From assembly GCA_018821715.1 (NCBI GenBank), contig JAHJLN010000344.1:24165-88164 (forward strand): a stretch of DNA of 64,000 nucleotides. The letters are read 5' to 3'. This document shows, in pieces, positions 53,088-62,900 of this stretch (position 1 is its first letter; the number at the start of each line of letters is the position of its first letter). The notes under the pieces are model-generated. The model did no database searches, was not told the DNA's origin, and saw only the letters and a list, made by a program, of their open reading frames with translations. The translations under genes and the position numbers were made by a program. This DNA comes from Pseudomonadota bacterium. GTDB taxonomy: Bacteria; Desulfobacterota; Desulfobacteria; Desulfobacterales; Desulfobacteraceae.

Positions 53088-53821
53088 TACACGGTGCATC
53101 AGCAGTTTATTACAGGGAAATATTGATATTACGGCGGCGGTTGACCCGGCTTGTTCCCTCCTGGTCCGTATCCCCGCTGCTCTATTTGATTGCTTTCGGG
53201 TATGCCATGGGAAAGCATGTGACTGTGCAGGGTCACTCTTATATGGAATTTCTCATCCCGGGCCTGATTGCCATGAGCAGCATGACCCAGGCCTTTGCCA
53301 TTTCCAGCGAAATCAATATCGCCCGGTTTTACTGGCATATTTTTGAAGAGATCCAGGCTGCACCGGTCAGCGATCTGTCCTATGTGATCGGCGAAGTCCT
53401 GGCCGGGATGACAAGGGCCATCCTGGCTATCCTGGTCATTCTGGTTCTGGGTCTTTTATTCGGGGTTGTGATTTCCTGTAATGTCTGGTTCTGGCTGGCT
53501 GTCATGCTCAACAGCTTTGTGTTTGCCTCCCTTGCCGTGGGACTTGCCATGCTGGTCAAATCCCATGCCGACCAGACCCTTGTGACCAGTTTTGTGATCA
53601 CGCCCATGGCATTTTTAGGTGGCACGTTTTTCCCTGTGGAAAATTTTCCGGCCTGGGCCCAGAAAGCCATTTATTTTCTGCCCCTGACCCATGCGTCCAC
53701 ATCCATCAGGACCGCATCCTTCGGCAATATGCCGTCTGTGTCTTCTCTTGTGATACTGGCTGTGACCGGGGGCGTGTTTTTTTATATTTCCGTTTTATGT
53801 GTCAAAAAAGCAAAGGATTGA
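53084..53821 (+). CDS. ABC-2 type permease
   Basis: A 245-aa membrane protein with six likely helices. Motifs: YREILILRRRLTRLVPSWSV, FLIPGLIAMSSMTQAFAISS, EEIQAAPVSDLSYVIGEVLA and FVITPMAFLGGTFFPVENFP, all ABC-2 hallmarks. It forms an exporter with the ATPase encoded just before. The substrate is unknown. Confidence 0.92.
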   Translation: MIHGASAVYYREILILRRRLTRLVPSWSVSPLLYLIAFGYAMGKHVTVQGHSYMEFLIPGLIAMSSMTQAFAISSEINIARFYWHIFEEIQAAPVSDLSYVIGEVLAGMTRAILAILVILVLGLLFGVVISCNVWFWLAVMLNSFVFASLAVGLAMLVKSHADQTLVTSFVITPMAFLGGTFFPVENFPAWAQKAIYFLPLTHASTSIRTASFGNMPSVSSLVILAVTGGVFFYISVLCVKKAKD

Positions 53822-53830
53822 TAGCCTGAG

Positions 53831-55729
53831 ATGAAAAATAAGCCCTGTTTTTTAAACAAGACCGTTTTCCTTATTATCCTGTTTTTCGTCTTGTCCCAGG
53901 CTGTATTATGGACAAACCGGGCAGCAGCGCAGCAAAGAGATACAGAACCTGTAACCCTGGACACGGTTGTGGTAACCGCCTCAAGAATTGAGGATTACAA
54001 AAAAAACAATCCCCACCTGGTGCAGGAAATGACACGGGAGCAGATACAAAAAAGCAGTTTTACCGGGGTTGACCAGGTATTGAATGCCATGCCCGGCGTG
54101 GAAGTTAAAAAAAGCGGGGCAGGAACCGGATCACGCATATCCATCCAGGGCTCAGGGGGGAACGGCAAAATCCTGGTTCTGATCAACGGCAGGCCTGCCA
54201 GCGCCACCCAGTACGGCAGTGTTGACCTGGATTCCATTCCCCTGGATATGGTTGAAAAGGTTGATGTGTTCAAGCCGCCGGTGCCGGTATGGCTTGGGCC
54301 GGGCAGCACCAGCGGAGCCATTAATATTGTGCTGGCCAATGAAACCCGGAACAAAAACAAACCCTCAAAAAACAGTCGTGTCAATCTTAAGGGTGGTTCA
54401 TTCGGAACCGGCAGTACGTCTGCATCACACATGATGGCTTCAGATTCCCAGTCACTGAAATTGACGGCATCGTTAAGCCACAGGGACGGCAAACGGACCA
54501 ACACGGACCGGGACAGCGGCAGCGTTGGGTTTCAATGGGATCTGCCATCCAAAGGCAACACCCAATATGATCTTTCAGGCCGGTATTACCAGTCTGAGCA
54601 TGGTTCTTCAGGCCCTGTTTATAATCCCACCCCCAATGCCCGCCAGGAATATAAGAAAGGCTCCCTGGATTTTCGTGTAAAAGGCTTCTGGGGAGAAACC
54701 GGAGACTATGACATAAAACTGTTCATGGACGATCTGACTCTTGAAGACCGATCCCAGACAGGGGGTGTTGCCACCCTTGACGAACTGGTTGCCGGATTTA
54801 AGAATGAAGTCACATGGACAGATGAAAATAACGGGTTTTCCCTTCAATTGATGACCAGCGCATCCCATGATCGGATTGATCATACCTTAAGCGGCGATCA
54901 CAAGAGAGAAAATGCCGGTATCGGACTGCAGTCCGACATCAAACAAAAGTCCATGACGATAAGCCTTGGGGCACGGTGCGACTATACATCCGACTTTCAT
55001 TTCCAGCCTGCTGTCAATGCTGGTCTGAACATTCATTTAGATTCCGGAACAAGGGTCAAACTTAACAGCGGGTACAGCGTCAATATCCCGACATTCGGCC
55101 AGCTTTATCAGCCCAGCCACGGTTCCATTGACCAGGTCAGGGGCAACCCTGATTTAAAAGAAGAAGCCGTTCTGACAGTGTCTGCCGGTATCGTTCATGA
55201 GTTTTCTAAAGGCAGGTCCGTGGAGGTCACCCTTTTCAGGACAGATACAGACAACATGATCGGATATGAAGAGGGGCTGGATCTTATTAAACGGCCGGTC
55301 AACATTGATGAGGCATCTCGCCAGGGCATTGAAACAACCCTGTGCCTGAAGCTGTCTGATACTATTTTCCTGGACATGAACCATGTCTGGCAGACCAGCT
55401 GCAACAAGGAAAACAACAAGGATCTGACCTATGCCCCGGACCATAAATTCAAGGCAACAGTCAAATGGACATCCCCCTTTAAAACCCGTGTGGAAACCAG
55501 TTTTTCAGCCCTGGGCAGCCAGTTTTCAGACCTTGCAAATTCAGAAGAAAAAAAACTGTCCAATTATCAGACCGTGGATCTGAAATTTATTCACCCGATA
55601 AAGATTCAATCCTGCAAAACCCAGGCATTTGTCTATTTTGAAAACCTTTTTGATAAAGGGTATGATGTGCATTACGGATACCCGGATGACGGGTTTCGTT
55701 TCACCATTGGGCTGACAATGGAATTTTAA
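53831..55729 (+). CDS. TonB-dependent outer membrane receptor 2
   Basis: A 632-aa receptor. Signal peptide (LNKTVFLIILFFVLSQAVLW to about RAAA), TonB box (TLDTVVVTAS), plug (LVQEMTREQIQKSSFTGVDQ; ILVLINGRPASATQYGS; MVEKVDVFKPPVPVWLGPGS) and barrel, ending IGLTMEF with a terminal Phe. It lies 9 nt after the permease gene and ends the first part of the locus, before the riboswitch. Its ligand is unknown. The family includes BtuB, haem and siderophore receptors. Confidence 0.92.
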   Translation: MKNKPCFLNKTVFLIILFFVLSQAVLWTNRAAAQQRDTEPVTLDTVVVTASRIEDYKKNNPHLVQEMTREQIQKSSFTGVDQVLNAMPGVEVKKSGAGTGSRISIQGSGGNGKILVLINGRPASATQYGSVDLDSIPLDMVEKVDVFKPPVPVWLGPGSTSGAINIVLANETRNKNKPSKNSRVNLKGGSFGTGSTSASHMMASDSQSLKLTASLSHRDGKRTNTDRDSGSVGFQWDLPSKGNTQYDLSGRYYQSEHGSSGPVYNPTPNARQEYKKGSLDFRVKGFWGETGDYDIKLFMDDLTLEDRSQTGGVATLDELVAGFKNEVTWTDENNGFSLQLMTSASHDRIDHTLSGDHKRENAGIGLQSDIKQKSMTISLGARCDYTSDFHFQPAVNAGLNIHLDSGTRVKLNSGYSVNIPTFGQLYQPSHGSIDQVRGNPDLKEEAVLTVSAGIVHEFSKGRSVEVTLFRTDTDNMIGYEEGLDLIKRPVNIDEASRQGIETTLCLKLSDTIFLDMNHVWQTSCNKENNKDLTYAPDHKFKATVKWTSPFKTRVETSFSALGSQFSDLANSEEKKLSNYQTVDLKFIHPIKIQSCKTQAFVYFENLFDKGYDVHYGYPDDGFRFTIGLTMEF

Positions 55730-55811
55730 CAAAAGTTGATTTTAAATACCTTTGTTATGAGTATACAGATTATTCTTGACTTAATGGTGCTTTTTTTCTA
55801 ATAAATAACGT

Positions 55812-56000
55812 TATTCAGGTGCCTTGAGAGAGGCTGAAAAGGGAACCCTGTTAAAATCAGGGACGGGCCCGCCGCTGTGATCGGAGACGAACGCTGCATG
55901 AATGTCACTGGCAGTTTTATGCCGGGAAGACGCAGCCATTAGGATGACCCGAGAGTCAGAAGACCTGCCTGGAGAAATGTACGTGTTGTCAATCCTCGTG
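55812..56000 (+). promoter_or_regulatory. Cobalamin riboswitch
   Basis: All main blocks are in order: ATTCAGGTGCC and GAGGCTGAAAAGGGAA at the start, the GCCGCTGTGATCGGAGACGA block (55871-55890), CACTG (55905-55909) with ATGCCGGGAAGACG (55919-55932), and the B12 box AGTCAGAAGACCTGCC (55954-55969), followed by the loop-kissing part. It lies upstream of a receptor gene. High cobalamin should switch off the following operon, in line with the terminator at 56042-56078. Confidence 0.95.
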
Positions 56001-56041
56001 GACAAGGGAAAGGCAAATCCAATCTGCGGAAAATCAGGGAA

Positions 56042-56078
56042 CCCCAGATCATTTAAAATGGTCCGGGGATTTTTTTTA
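56042..56078 (+). terminator. Riboswitch expression-platform terminator
   Basis: CCCCAGATCATT pairs with AATGGTCCGGGG with one mismatch and a G-U pair, followed by a run of eight T. It lies 73 nt after the B12 box and 43 nt before the receptor ATG, so the switch probably works by transcription attenuation. Confidence 0.85.
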
Positions 56079-56120
56079 TCAATTCCCCGGGCAAAAACAA
56101 AAATTTGCTAAAGGGGAAAA

Positions 56121-58148
56121 ATGAAAAAAATCTTATTGACAGGTTTGACGGCTGTCATGCTGCTGTCTGCTGTTGACACATGTTTTGCATCTGAAAAAAA
56201 TCTATCCGAAACAAAGCTGGATGAGATTGTGGTTACGGCCACCAGAAGTGAAGAACAAATCAAAACCATACCCGCCAGGGTCGAAGTCATAAAGTCCCGG
56301 GATATTGAGCTGACCACGGGAGAAACCCTGACAGAACAATTAAAGAAAAATGCATCCATTGGTGTTATTGAATATGGCACTGATCTGTCCGGTATCGGTA
56401 TCAGGGGATTCAGGCCTGAATTTTCAGGCATTACCAAGCATTCCCTTATCCTTATTGACGGCCGGCCTGCCGGTGCCACAAACCTGTCTTCTGTGTTGAG
56501 CGATAATATTGAACGTATTGAGATTTTGAAAGGGCCTGCGTCATCGCTTTATGGTGGTGAAGCCATGGGCGGTGTTGTCAATATCATCACAAAAAAGAAT
56601 ACCGGGGAATTGACAGGCCTTGTTGAAGCGGGATTTGGATCCTTTGATACCAATTTCCAGAAAGCTGCTGTTGGCGGAGGTCTCACAGACAGGTTCGATT
56701 TTGATATCTCTGTCAGGCAACGTGACCAGCAAAATGATTTTCAGATGGGCAATGGTGATTCACGTTCAAGCACCAGTTTTACAACCCGCAACGGTGATCT
56801 CCGACTGGGCATGGATTTGGGAGAAACCTGGAGAATCGATATCGGCGCTGACGGATATCAGGGCCTCGATATTGAGCTGCCGGGTGATATCTATAACGGG
56901 GACATCCAGTCCGGGAAAAAAGACGTGGACCGATGGGCCGTGGATACCACCCTGGGCGGCATGATCAATGACCATAACAATGTCTCGTTGACTGCGTACA
57001 GAACAAAAGAACTGAACAAAAATTTTCAGGATTATACCGGTTCCGGACCTTACACTGCTGTGCCCACCTATCATGCTCTTGATTCTGAAACCAACTGGAT
57101 GGGGTTCCAGTTAAAAGATATCATATCCTTTGATACACACAGGATTATTGTCGGCGTTGATTTTCAGGACATCGACAAGGAAAGCCGACGGTATAATGCA
57201 GGCGGGTCAAGCCTGGCCCCGTATTACCCTGATGAAAGCCGCGAAAATATGGCAGCCTATGTTGAAACGGTCTTAAGTTTATTTGATAAACATATGACCG
57301 CCACATTGGGCTGCCGGTATGATACCTTTGATGTATCCACTGAACCCACGCCTTATTTAACCACGTTTACCCCCGGGACAGAATCTTTTGATACCTTCAG
57401 CCCCAGAGCCGGTCTGAATTATCAGTTTGACCGGGGATTCAGACTGCATACCACCATAGGAAAGGCCTTTGTTCCACCCACGGCTGCCCAGCTAGCTGCA
57501 AACATTACTTCCTACGGTACCACCACCACGGGTAATCCCGGCCTGGACCCTGAATCCTCCATCACCTGGGATATGGGTGTCGGGTATGAGACATCCAACA
57601 AAGGATTTAATATGGATGTTACGTATTTTCATACTGATGTGAAGGATAAAATTATCACGGAAAAGATCAGTGCCACCACCAGAACATACAGGAATAGTCT
57701 TGGTGCTGAAATACACGGCCTGGAATATATGGTTTCATTTGATATCGGTGTCCCCCTGAAATGGAACCGTTCCCTTTCTTTCTTTGTCAATGGAACCCGG
57801 ATCTTTAATGCAAAAGAAGAACAGACAGACCATACCATGGAAGAGATTACAAATGTTGCAGAGCACACGGTCAATTACGGTGTCAATTATGATGACGGCA
57901 TGATCGAGGCAAGATTGAATGCCAGATCCCAGGGCGGTATGAAGGACAATGACTGGCATACAACCGGATACCCTGAGATAGAATATCCCGGCTTTACAGT
58001 AGTGGATCTGTCTGGTGGCATAAGTTTTAAAGAACATCATAAAATTATGATCAAAATCGACAATCTGCTGGATCATGACTATTACGAGAAAAAAGGATAC
58101 CCAAAACCCGGGCAAAGCTTTTATGTAAGTTACAGGTACACATTTTAA
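56121..58148 (+). CDS. TonB-dependent receptor 3 (BtuB/HmuR-like), riboswitch controlled
   Basis: A 675-aa receptor. Signal peptide MKKILLTGLTAVMLLSAVDT to about CFA, TonB box (LDEIVVTATRSEEQ), plug blocks (LTTGETLTEQLKKNASIGVI; LILIDGRPAGATNLSS; IERIEILKGPASSLYGGEAM) and a barrel ending SFYVSYRYTF. The nearest groups are BtuB and HmuR. GGGGAAAAA precedes ATG 56121. It is the first gene behind the B12 riboswitch and terminator, and is followed by DUF2162, ExbB, DUF2149 and CobN genes at 0-100 nt spacing, so one operon is likely. The riboswitch favours a corrinoid ligand. Confidence 0.92.
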   Translation: MKKILLTGLTAVMLLSAVDTCFASEKNLSETKLDEIVVTATRSEEQIKTIPARVEVIKSRDIELTTGETLTEQLKKNASIGVIEYGTDLSGIGIRGFRPEFSGITKHSLILIDGRPAGATNLSSVLSDNIERIEILKGPASSLYGGEAMGGVVNIITKKNTGELTGLVEAGFGSFDTNFQKAAVGGGLTDRFDFDISVRQRDQQNDFQMGNGDSRSSTSFTTRNGDLRLGMDLGETWRIDIGADGYQGLDIELPGDIYNGDIQSGKKDVDRWAVDTTLGGMINDHNNVSLTAYRTKELNKNFQDYTGSGPYTAVPTYHALDSETNWMGFQLKDIISFDTHRIIVGVDFQDIDKESRRYNAGGSSLAPYYPDESRENMAAYVETVLSLFDKHMTATLGCRYDTFDVSTEPTPYLTTFTPGTESFDTFSPRAGLNYQFDRGFRLHTTIGKAFVPPTAAQLAANITSYGTTTTGNPGLDPESSITWDMGVGYETSNKGFNMDVTYFHTDVKDKIITEKISATTRTYRNSLGAEIHGLEYMVSFDIGVPLKWNRSLSFFVNGTRIFNAKEEQTDHTMEEITNVAEHTVNYGVNYDDGMIEARLNARSQGGMKDNDWHTTGYPEIEYPGFTVVDLSGGISFKEHHKIMIKIDNLLDHDYYEKKGYPKPGQSFYVSYRYTF

Positions 58149-58150
58149 AC

Positions 58151-58885
58151 ATGGAACTTAAATCACTTATTGTGGGGCTTTTTCTGTCAATTGGTGCGTT
58201 TGCCGTAAAAAGCGGCGGCGGCCTTGGCTATGTGCTGGTGCAGGCGCCCGGCAGAGCCAGACAGGCCGTGGCAACTCTGGCGTTCATGGTAATGTATGCC
58301 ATGCTTTTTGGCGCTGTCGCTTTGCTGCTGCTCAGGGTCAACCTGATGGCCCATATTGAGCTGTTGCAGGATTTTTTCAAGAGCGGGATGACCCTGCATT
58401 TTCTTGTGGCAATCCTCCTGCTGATATGGGGTGTCTTTCTTATGAAAAAACCATGGGGGCAAACACAGTCTGGGAGAGGCTGGATTCCCCTGGTATTGCC
58501 TTGCCCGGTCTGTTTTACGGTTGTTCTGTTATCCTGCAGTTTTCTGAATGCAGTTTATCCGGGCAGAATCATGGTGTTTTGCGCCCTTTATGCAGGCTTT
58601 ATCATTGTCAGCCTGACTGTGGCATTTGCCATAACCCGGTTTGTTAAAACCATAGATGCGGCTCACCGTTTTTCAGGGATGCTGATGGTCTATATTGCCG
58701 TTTATTTCATACTTTCCATCATTGTTATTCCGCAGTTTGCAGATCTAAACAAAATTTACACAATCTCCACGCCTGAACCGTTTTTTGTACTTTCCCGGGA
58801 AAAAATCATTTTAATCCTGATGACCATGGCCGGTCTGGCAGCAGGATTTTTTAACCCTTTTAATAAAAATAAACATGGAGAATAA
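58151..58885 (+). CDS. DUF2162 membrane protein (HmuT-like position)
   Basis: A 244-aa protein with six likely helices. The segment KSGGGLGYVLVQAPGRARQA lies near 20 and LVLPCPVCFTVVLLSC, with a C-P-V-C pair, near 115. Proteins of this type (DUF2162) stand beside ExbB, DUF2149 and CobN genes in methanogens and, as HmuT, in Bacteroidota haem operons. A role as permease or redox partner of the membrane complex is possible. The gene follows the receptor stop by 2 nt. Confidence 0.8.
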   Translation: MELKSLIVGLFLSIGAFAVKSGGGLGYVLVQAPGRARQAVATLAFMVMYAMLFGAVALLLLRVNLMAHIELLQDFFKSGMTLHFLVAILLLIWGVFLMKKPWGQTQSGRGWIPLVLPCPVCFTVVLLSCSFLNAVYPGRIMVFCALYAGFIIVSLTVAFAITRFVKTIDAAHRFSGMLMVYIAVYFILSIIVIPQFADLNKIYTISTPEPFFVLSREKIILILMTMAGLAAGFFNPFNKNKHGE

Positions 58886-58887
58886 TC

Positions 58888-59493
58888 ATGCAGATCATTG
58901 CTGTTTTAAAAACATTTATATATCTTATTGCCTCTTCACTGTTCCTGCCGGTGCTGCTGATTCTGTCCTGCCTGTTTGTCTGGATGGTGGTCTATTCCGG
59001 TGCCTTTTTCCGGCAATGGATTCAAAGAATCAGGATTAGAAAACAGGCCGGAAACCTGGCGCAAAAAATTGCTTCAGGTCAATACCGGGACAGCCTTCCC
59101 TTTCCGGTCGTCAAAATTATCAGGACACTGGAATCCCATAAAGGGTCAGCAGATCATGTCCTGGTTATAAACCTGCTGCGTGATGCTGAACATCATATGT
59201 GGAAAGCTCTTGATCCTCTAAAAATAATGATCCGGATCGGGCCTGGACTGGGATTGATCGGCACCCTCATTCCCATGGGAACCGGGCTTGCATCACTTGG
59301 CCAGGGAAATCTTGGGCAGTTGAGCCAGGATCTTGTGGTGGCCTTTACCACAACAGTGGTGGGCATGGCCCTGGGCCTTTTATCCTATTTTTATTTTACT
59401 GTCCAGCGCCGCTGGGTGGAGCAGGATATTAAAAACATGGAACTTGCGGCTGAACTTTTAACAGGAGAACACACCGGCCATGAGATATCTTAA
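58888..59493 (+). CDS. MotA/TolQ/ExbB-type proton channel (HmuU-like)
   Basis: A 201-aa protein with an N-terminal membrane helix (LFLPVLLILSCLFVWMVVYS, about 19-38) and the pair near 120-175 with GPGLGLIGTLIPMGTGLASL, the ExbB/TolQ-type motif in a shifted form. GGAGAATAATC precedes ATG 58888. The partner should be the DUF2149 protein, whose gene overlaps by 14 bp. This motor is separate from the TtpC-type one at 43-46 kb. Confidence 0.88.
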   Translation: MQIIAVLKTFIYLIASSLFLPVLLILSCLFVWMVVYSGAFFRQWIQRIRIRKQAGNLAQKIASGQYRDSLPFPVVKIIRTLESHKGSADHVLVINLLRDAEHHMWKALDPLKIMIRIGPGLGLIGTLIPMGTGLASLGQGNLGQLSQDLVVAFTTTVVGMALGLLSYFYFTVQRRWVEQDIKNMELAAELLTGEHTGHEIS

Positions 59494-59815
59494 AACCAGT
59501 CAGGACCGGGGGACCGGATTATCTGACAACGATCCCCTGTCAGGGGTGGCCAACCTGTTTGACTTGGGGCTTGTTTTTATTGTAGGGCTTTTGATTGCGC
59601 TTTTCGGCGCCTATCATCTGGAAGACCTTTTGTCCCAGGATTCTGATATGACTATTGTTAAAAAATCATCTGACGGTCAGATGGAGATCATTTCAAAAAA
59701 AGGCAAAAAAATTGATGCCGTGAAAGTGACAAAAGAAAAAGCTCAAGGCAAGGGAGAACGTCTTGGAACAGCCTATAAACTTGAAAACGGCTCAATGATT
59801 TATATTCCGGATTAA
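59480..59815 (+). CDS. DUF2149 protein, ExbD-like partner (HmuV-like)
   Basis: A 111-aa protein. A short N-terminus leads to one membrane segment (NLFDLGLVFIVGLLIALFGA, about 26-45) with an Asp in the FDLGLVF context, like the proton site of ExbD. The rest is a Lys-rich soluble domain ending GSMIYIPD. It overlaps the exbB-like gene by 14 bp. DUF2149 genes accompany ExbB-like and CobN-like genes in the Hmu-type sets. Confidence 0.85.
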   Translation: MRYLKTSQDRGTGLSDNDPLSGVANLFDLGLVFIVGLLIALFGAYHLEDLLSQDSDMTIVKKSSDGQMEIISKKGKKIDAVKVTKEKAQGKGERLGTAYKLENGSMIYIPD

Positions 59816-59909
59816 CAGCCATGGGCTGTCCTGGTATTTGATCCGGGCATGCCCACAGCAAAAAAGCTGAAATGCTGTTGAGGATCACATAAAAAAAAGG
59901 ACATAGCAC

Positions 59910-62900
59910 ATGAAACGCCTGATATTTTTGATTCTGTTTGTTTTATGGCCGGGGCGCCTGTTTGCGGCAGACATGGCTTTTATGGTATTGGACCAGAATT
60001 CATATATTGCCAATACGGCAGTTCAAACCCTTGGGCTTCCCCTTGATATAGCGGTCATCACCAGTAATGACGTGATAAAAAACCCTGACGCAGTCAAGGA
60101 TGAGGCCAGCCGGGCAAAGATTATTTTAGCAGATGTTATGGGCCGGGAGCTTGCTTCTTTTCTGACCGGACACTATGAGTTTGAATCAAAAACCATATAT
60201 GCACTTCGCAGCTCCCGGGATGACGACACTTTAAAGAAAAAGGGTTTTGTTTTTGACCCCCTGGTGGCGGAGTATTATCAGCATCTGTCTGTGAAAAACA
60301 TTCAAAACATGCTGCGCCTGATTGCACACCGCCACTTTGATAAAACCATCACCTATGCCCCGATAGTTAAACAACCTGGCCCGGGTCTTTACCACCCGGA
60401 TGCCAAAGGCATTTTCATTAATGCCAAAGACTATTTAAACTGGCAGAAAACCCGGCCCGGGTTTAATCCTGATTACCCCAGAATCGGCCTGCTCTTTTTT
60501 TCATCTTTTATGACCCAGGGCCAGAATGCTCCTGTGGATTATATGATCCGGCAACTGGAAAAAGAGGGGTTTAATGTCATGCCCTGTTTTGGCCGGGAGC
60601 AGGACATTTTAAAATCCATTCTTCTGGATGAGAAAGGTTCAGCACGGGTGGATATGGTTATTGCCTGGTCATTTAAATTCTATAATGCCTTGACCCCTGA
60701 ACTGGGAGAGCTTTTAAAAAAGCTTGATGTCCCAATCATCAGTGCTGTCAATCTTTATAAAGACACCATTGACCAGTGGCGTAAAAACCCTGTGGGCATT
60801 GACACCCTTGAAGTTGCCTGGTCCCTGGCCGTGCCTGAACTGTCCGGTCTTATCGAACCTATCGTGCTGTCAGGAAAAGAAAAAATACTTGACCCTGTAA
60901 CCCAAAAATCTGTTTTTATAAGCCAGCCTGTAAAAGAAAACATAGACCGGCTCATGCCAAGGCTTAAAAAATGGATCATACTCAAAAAAAAGCCCAACAA
61001 TGAGAAAAAGATTGCCATCCTGTTCTACAACCATCATCAGGGAAAACAGAATATCGGCGCCTCCTATCTCAATGTTTTTAAAAGTCTTGAAAACATTATG
61101 CATGCCCTTAAAACAGACGGCTACACCATGGGTTTGCCCCTTTGCGAAAAAGAAATAAAAGACCTGATTCTGACCTCGGCAAGAAATATCGGGTCATGGG
61201 CGCCGGGTGAACTTGATAAATTATTGTCTTCCGGCAAGGTGGTGAGACTGCCGGTTGAGACATACAAACACTGGTTTAAAGACCTGCCCCAGGATTTTCA
61301 GGACAAGGTAGTTAAACAGTGGGGGGGACCTGAAGAGCCCGGGATAATGATTCACAACAAGGATTTCATTATTCCGGCTGTTCAGGTTGAAAATATGATA
61401 CTGCTTCCCGAACCTACCCGTGGATGGGGGGATGATCCCATGAAACTGGATCATGACACCACCCTTTATCCCCACCACCAGTATCTGGCAGTTTACCTTT
61501 GGCTGTCAAAAATCTTTAAGGCAGATGCCATGATTCATCTGGGTACCCATTCCACCTATGAATGGACTCCCGGCAAGCAGGCCGGGCTTTCGCCCTCCTG
61601 CCCGCCGGAAATCCTTATCACAGATATCCCCAATATTTATCCTTATATCATGGATGATGTGGGTGAAGGCATCCAGGCCAAACGCCGGGGAAGAGGAGTG
61701 ATGATTTCCCATCTGACCCCCATTCTGAAAAAAGCAGACCTTCATGAAGAATACAGCCGTATGGCAGAATTGGCAAACGAGTATGACCGGGCCAGAGCCA
61801 GAGGAAGCATCACTGCAGAAGAAAAATTTAAGGAACTGATGATCCTTGCCCAAAAGACCGGTATTTTAAAAGATATCCAGGATTCAGATGAAGTCCAACC
61901 AGATAGAGTCCAACCAGATGAATTCCGGGATGAAACCGTCCAAAAACTTGGTCATTACCTTGAAGAAATTAAAGAGAACCTGATTCCTTTTGGCATGCAC
62001 ACCTTTGGCCGTTCACCTGATCCTGACCAAGCCAGTGAAATGGCAGAGGCTATTGTCAAATTCAATCCTGACCAGACAAAAAAAGATATTGCTGCCAGGC
62101 TTACAATGTCCGGGAGCAATGAAATCAACAGCCTTGTCAACGGACTGAACGGCAGGCATATCCCGTCCGGACCGGGAAATGATCCTGTCAGAAATCCTGA
62201 TGCGCTTCCCACAGGCTCAAATTTTTACGGGTTCAACCCGGGCAAAATACCTAGCCCGGCAGCCTGGGAACTTGGAAAAAAAGCAGCCCAACAGATCATT
62301 GACAACCATTTAATGAAAAAAAAGTCCTATCCCCGGAAAGTTGCCGTGGTCCTGTGGGCAGTTGAAACCCTTCGCAACGAAGGGGTCAATGAATCCACCA
62401 TCCTGTATCTGATCGGCATAAAACCCAAGTGGTCAAAAGCCGGAAAGGTGCTTGGCATTGACCTGATTCCCGCAACCCGACTTAACCGCCCGAGAATTGA
62501 TGTCATGATCAATGCTTCAGGCCTGTACCGGGATCTTTTCCCTGAAAAATTACAATTTCTGGACAAAGCGATCCGCCTGGCAGCTCGACAGACTGATGTT
62601 GAAAATTTGATCGCCAGGCATAACCAGCAAATAAAAACACAGCTCATCAAACAGGGCATGGACCCGCAAAAAGCTGCGGAGCTGTCACAATTTCGCGTTT
62701 TTTCAGAAACTCCAGGGTCATACGGAAACGGGATCTCTGAAATGGCCGCAGGTTCTTCCAAATGGGAGAATCCCGGCCAGGTGGTTGACGTGTTTGAAAA
62801 CCGGATGGGTTTTGCCTTTGGCGCAGACCAATGGGGCATCCCGGCAAAAGATCTGTTAAAAGAACAGCTTGTCAATGTTGATGTCACTGTTCATTCCAGG

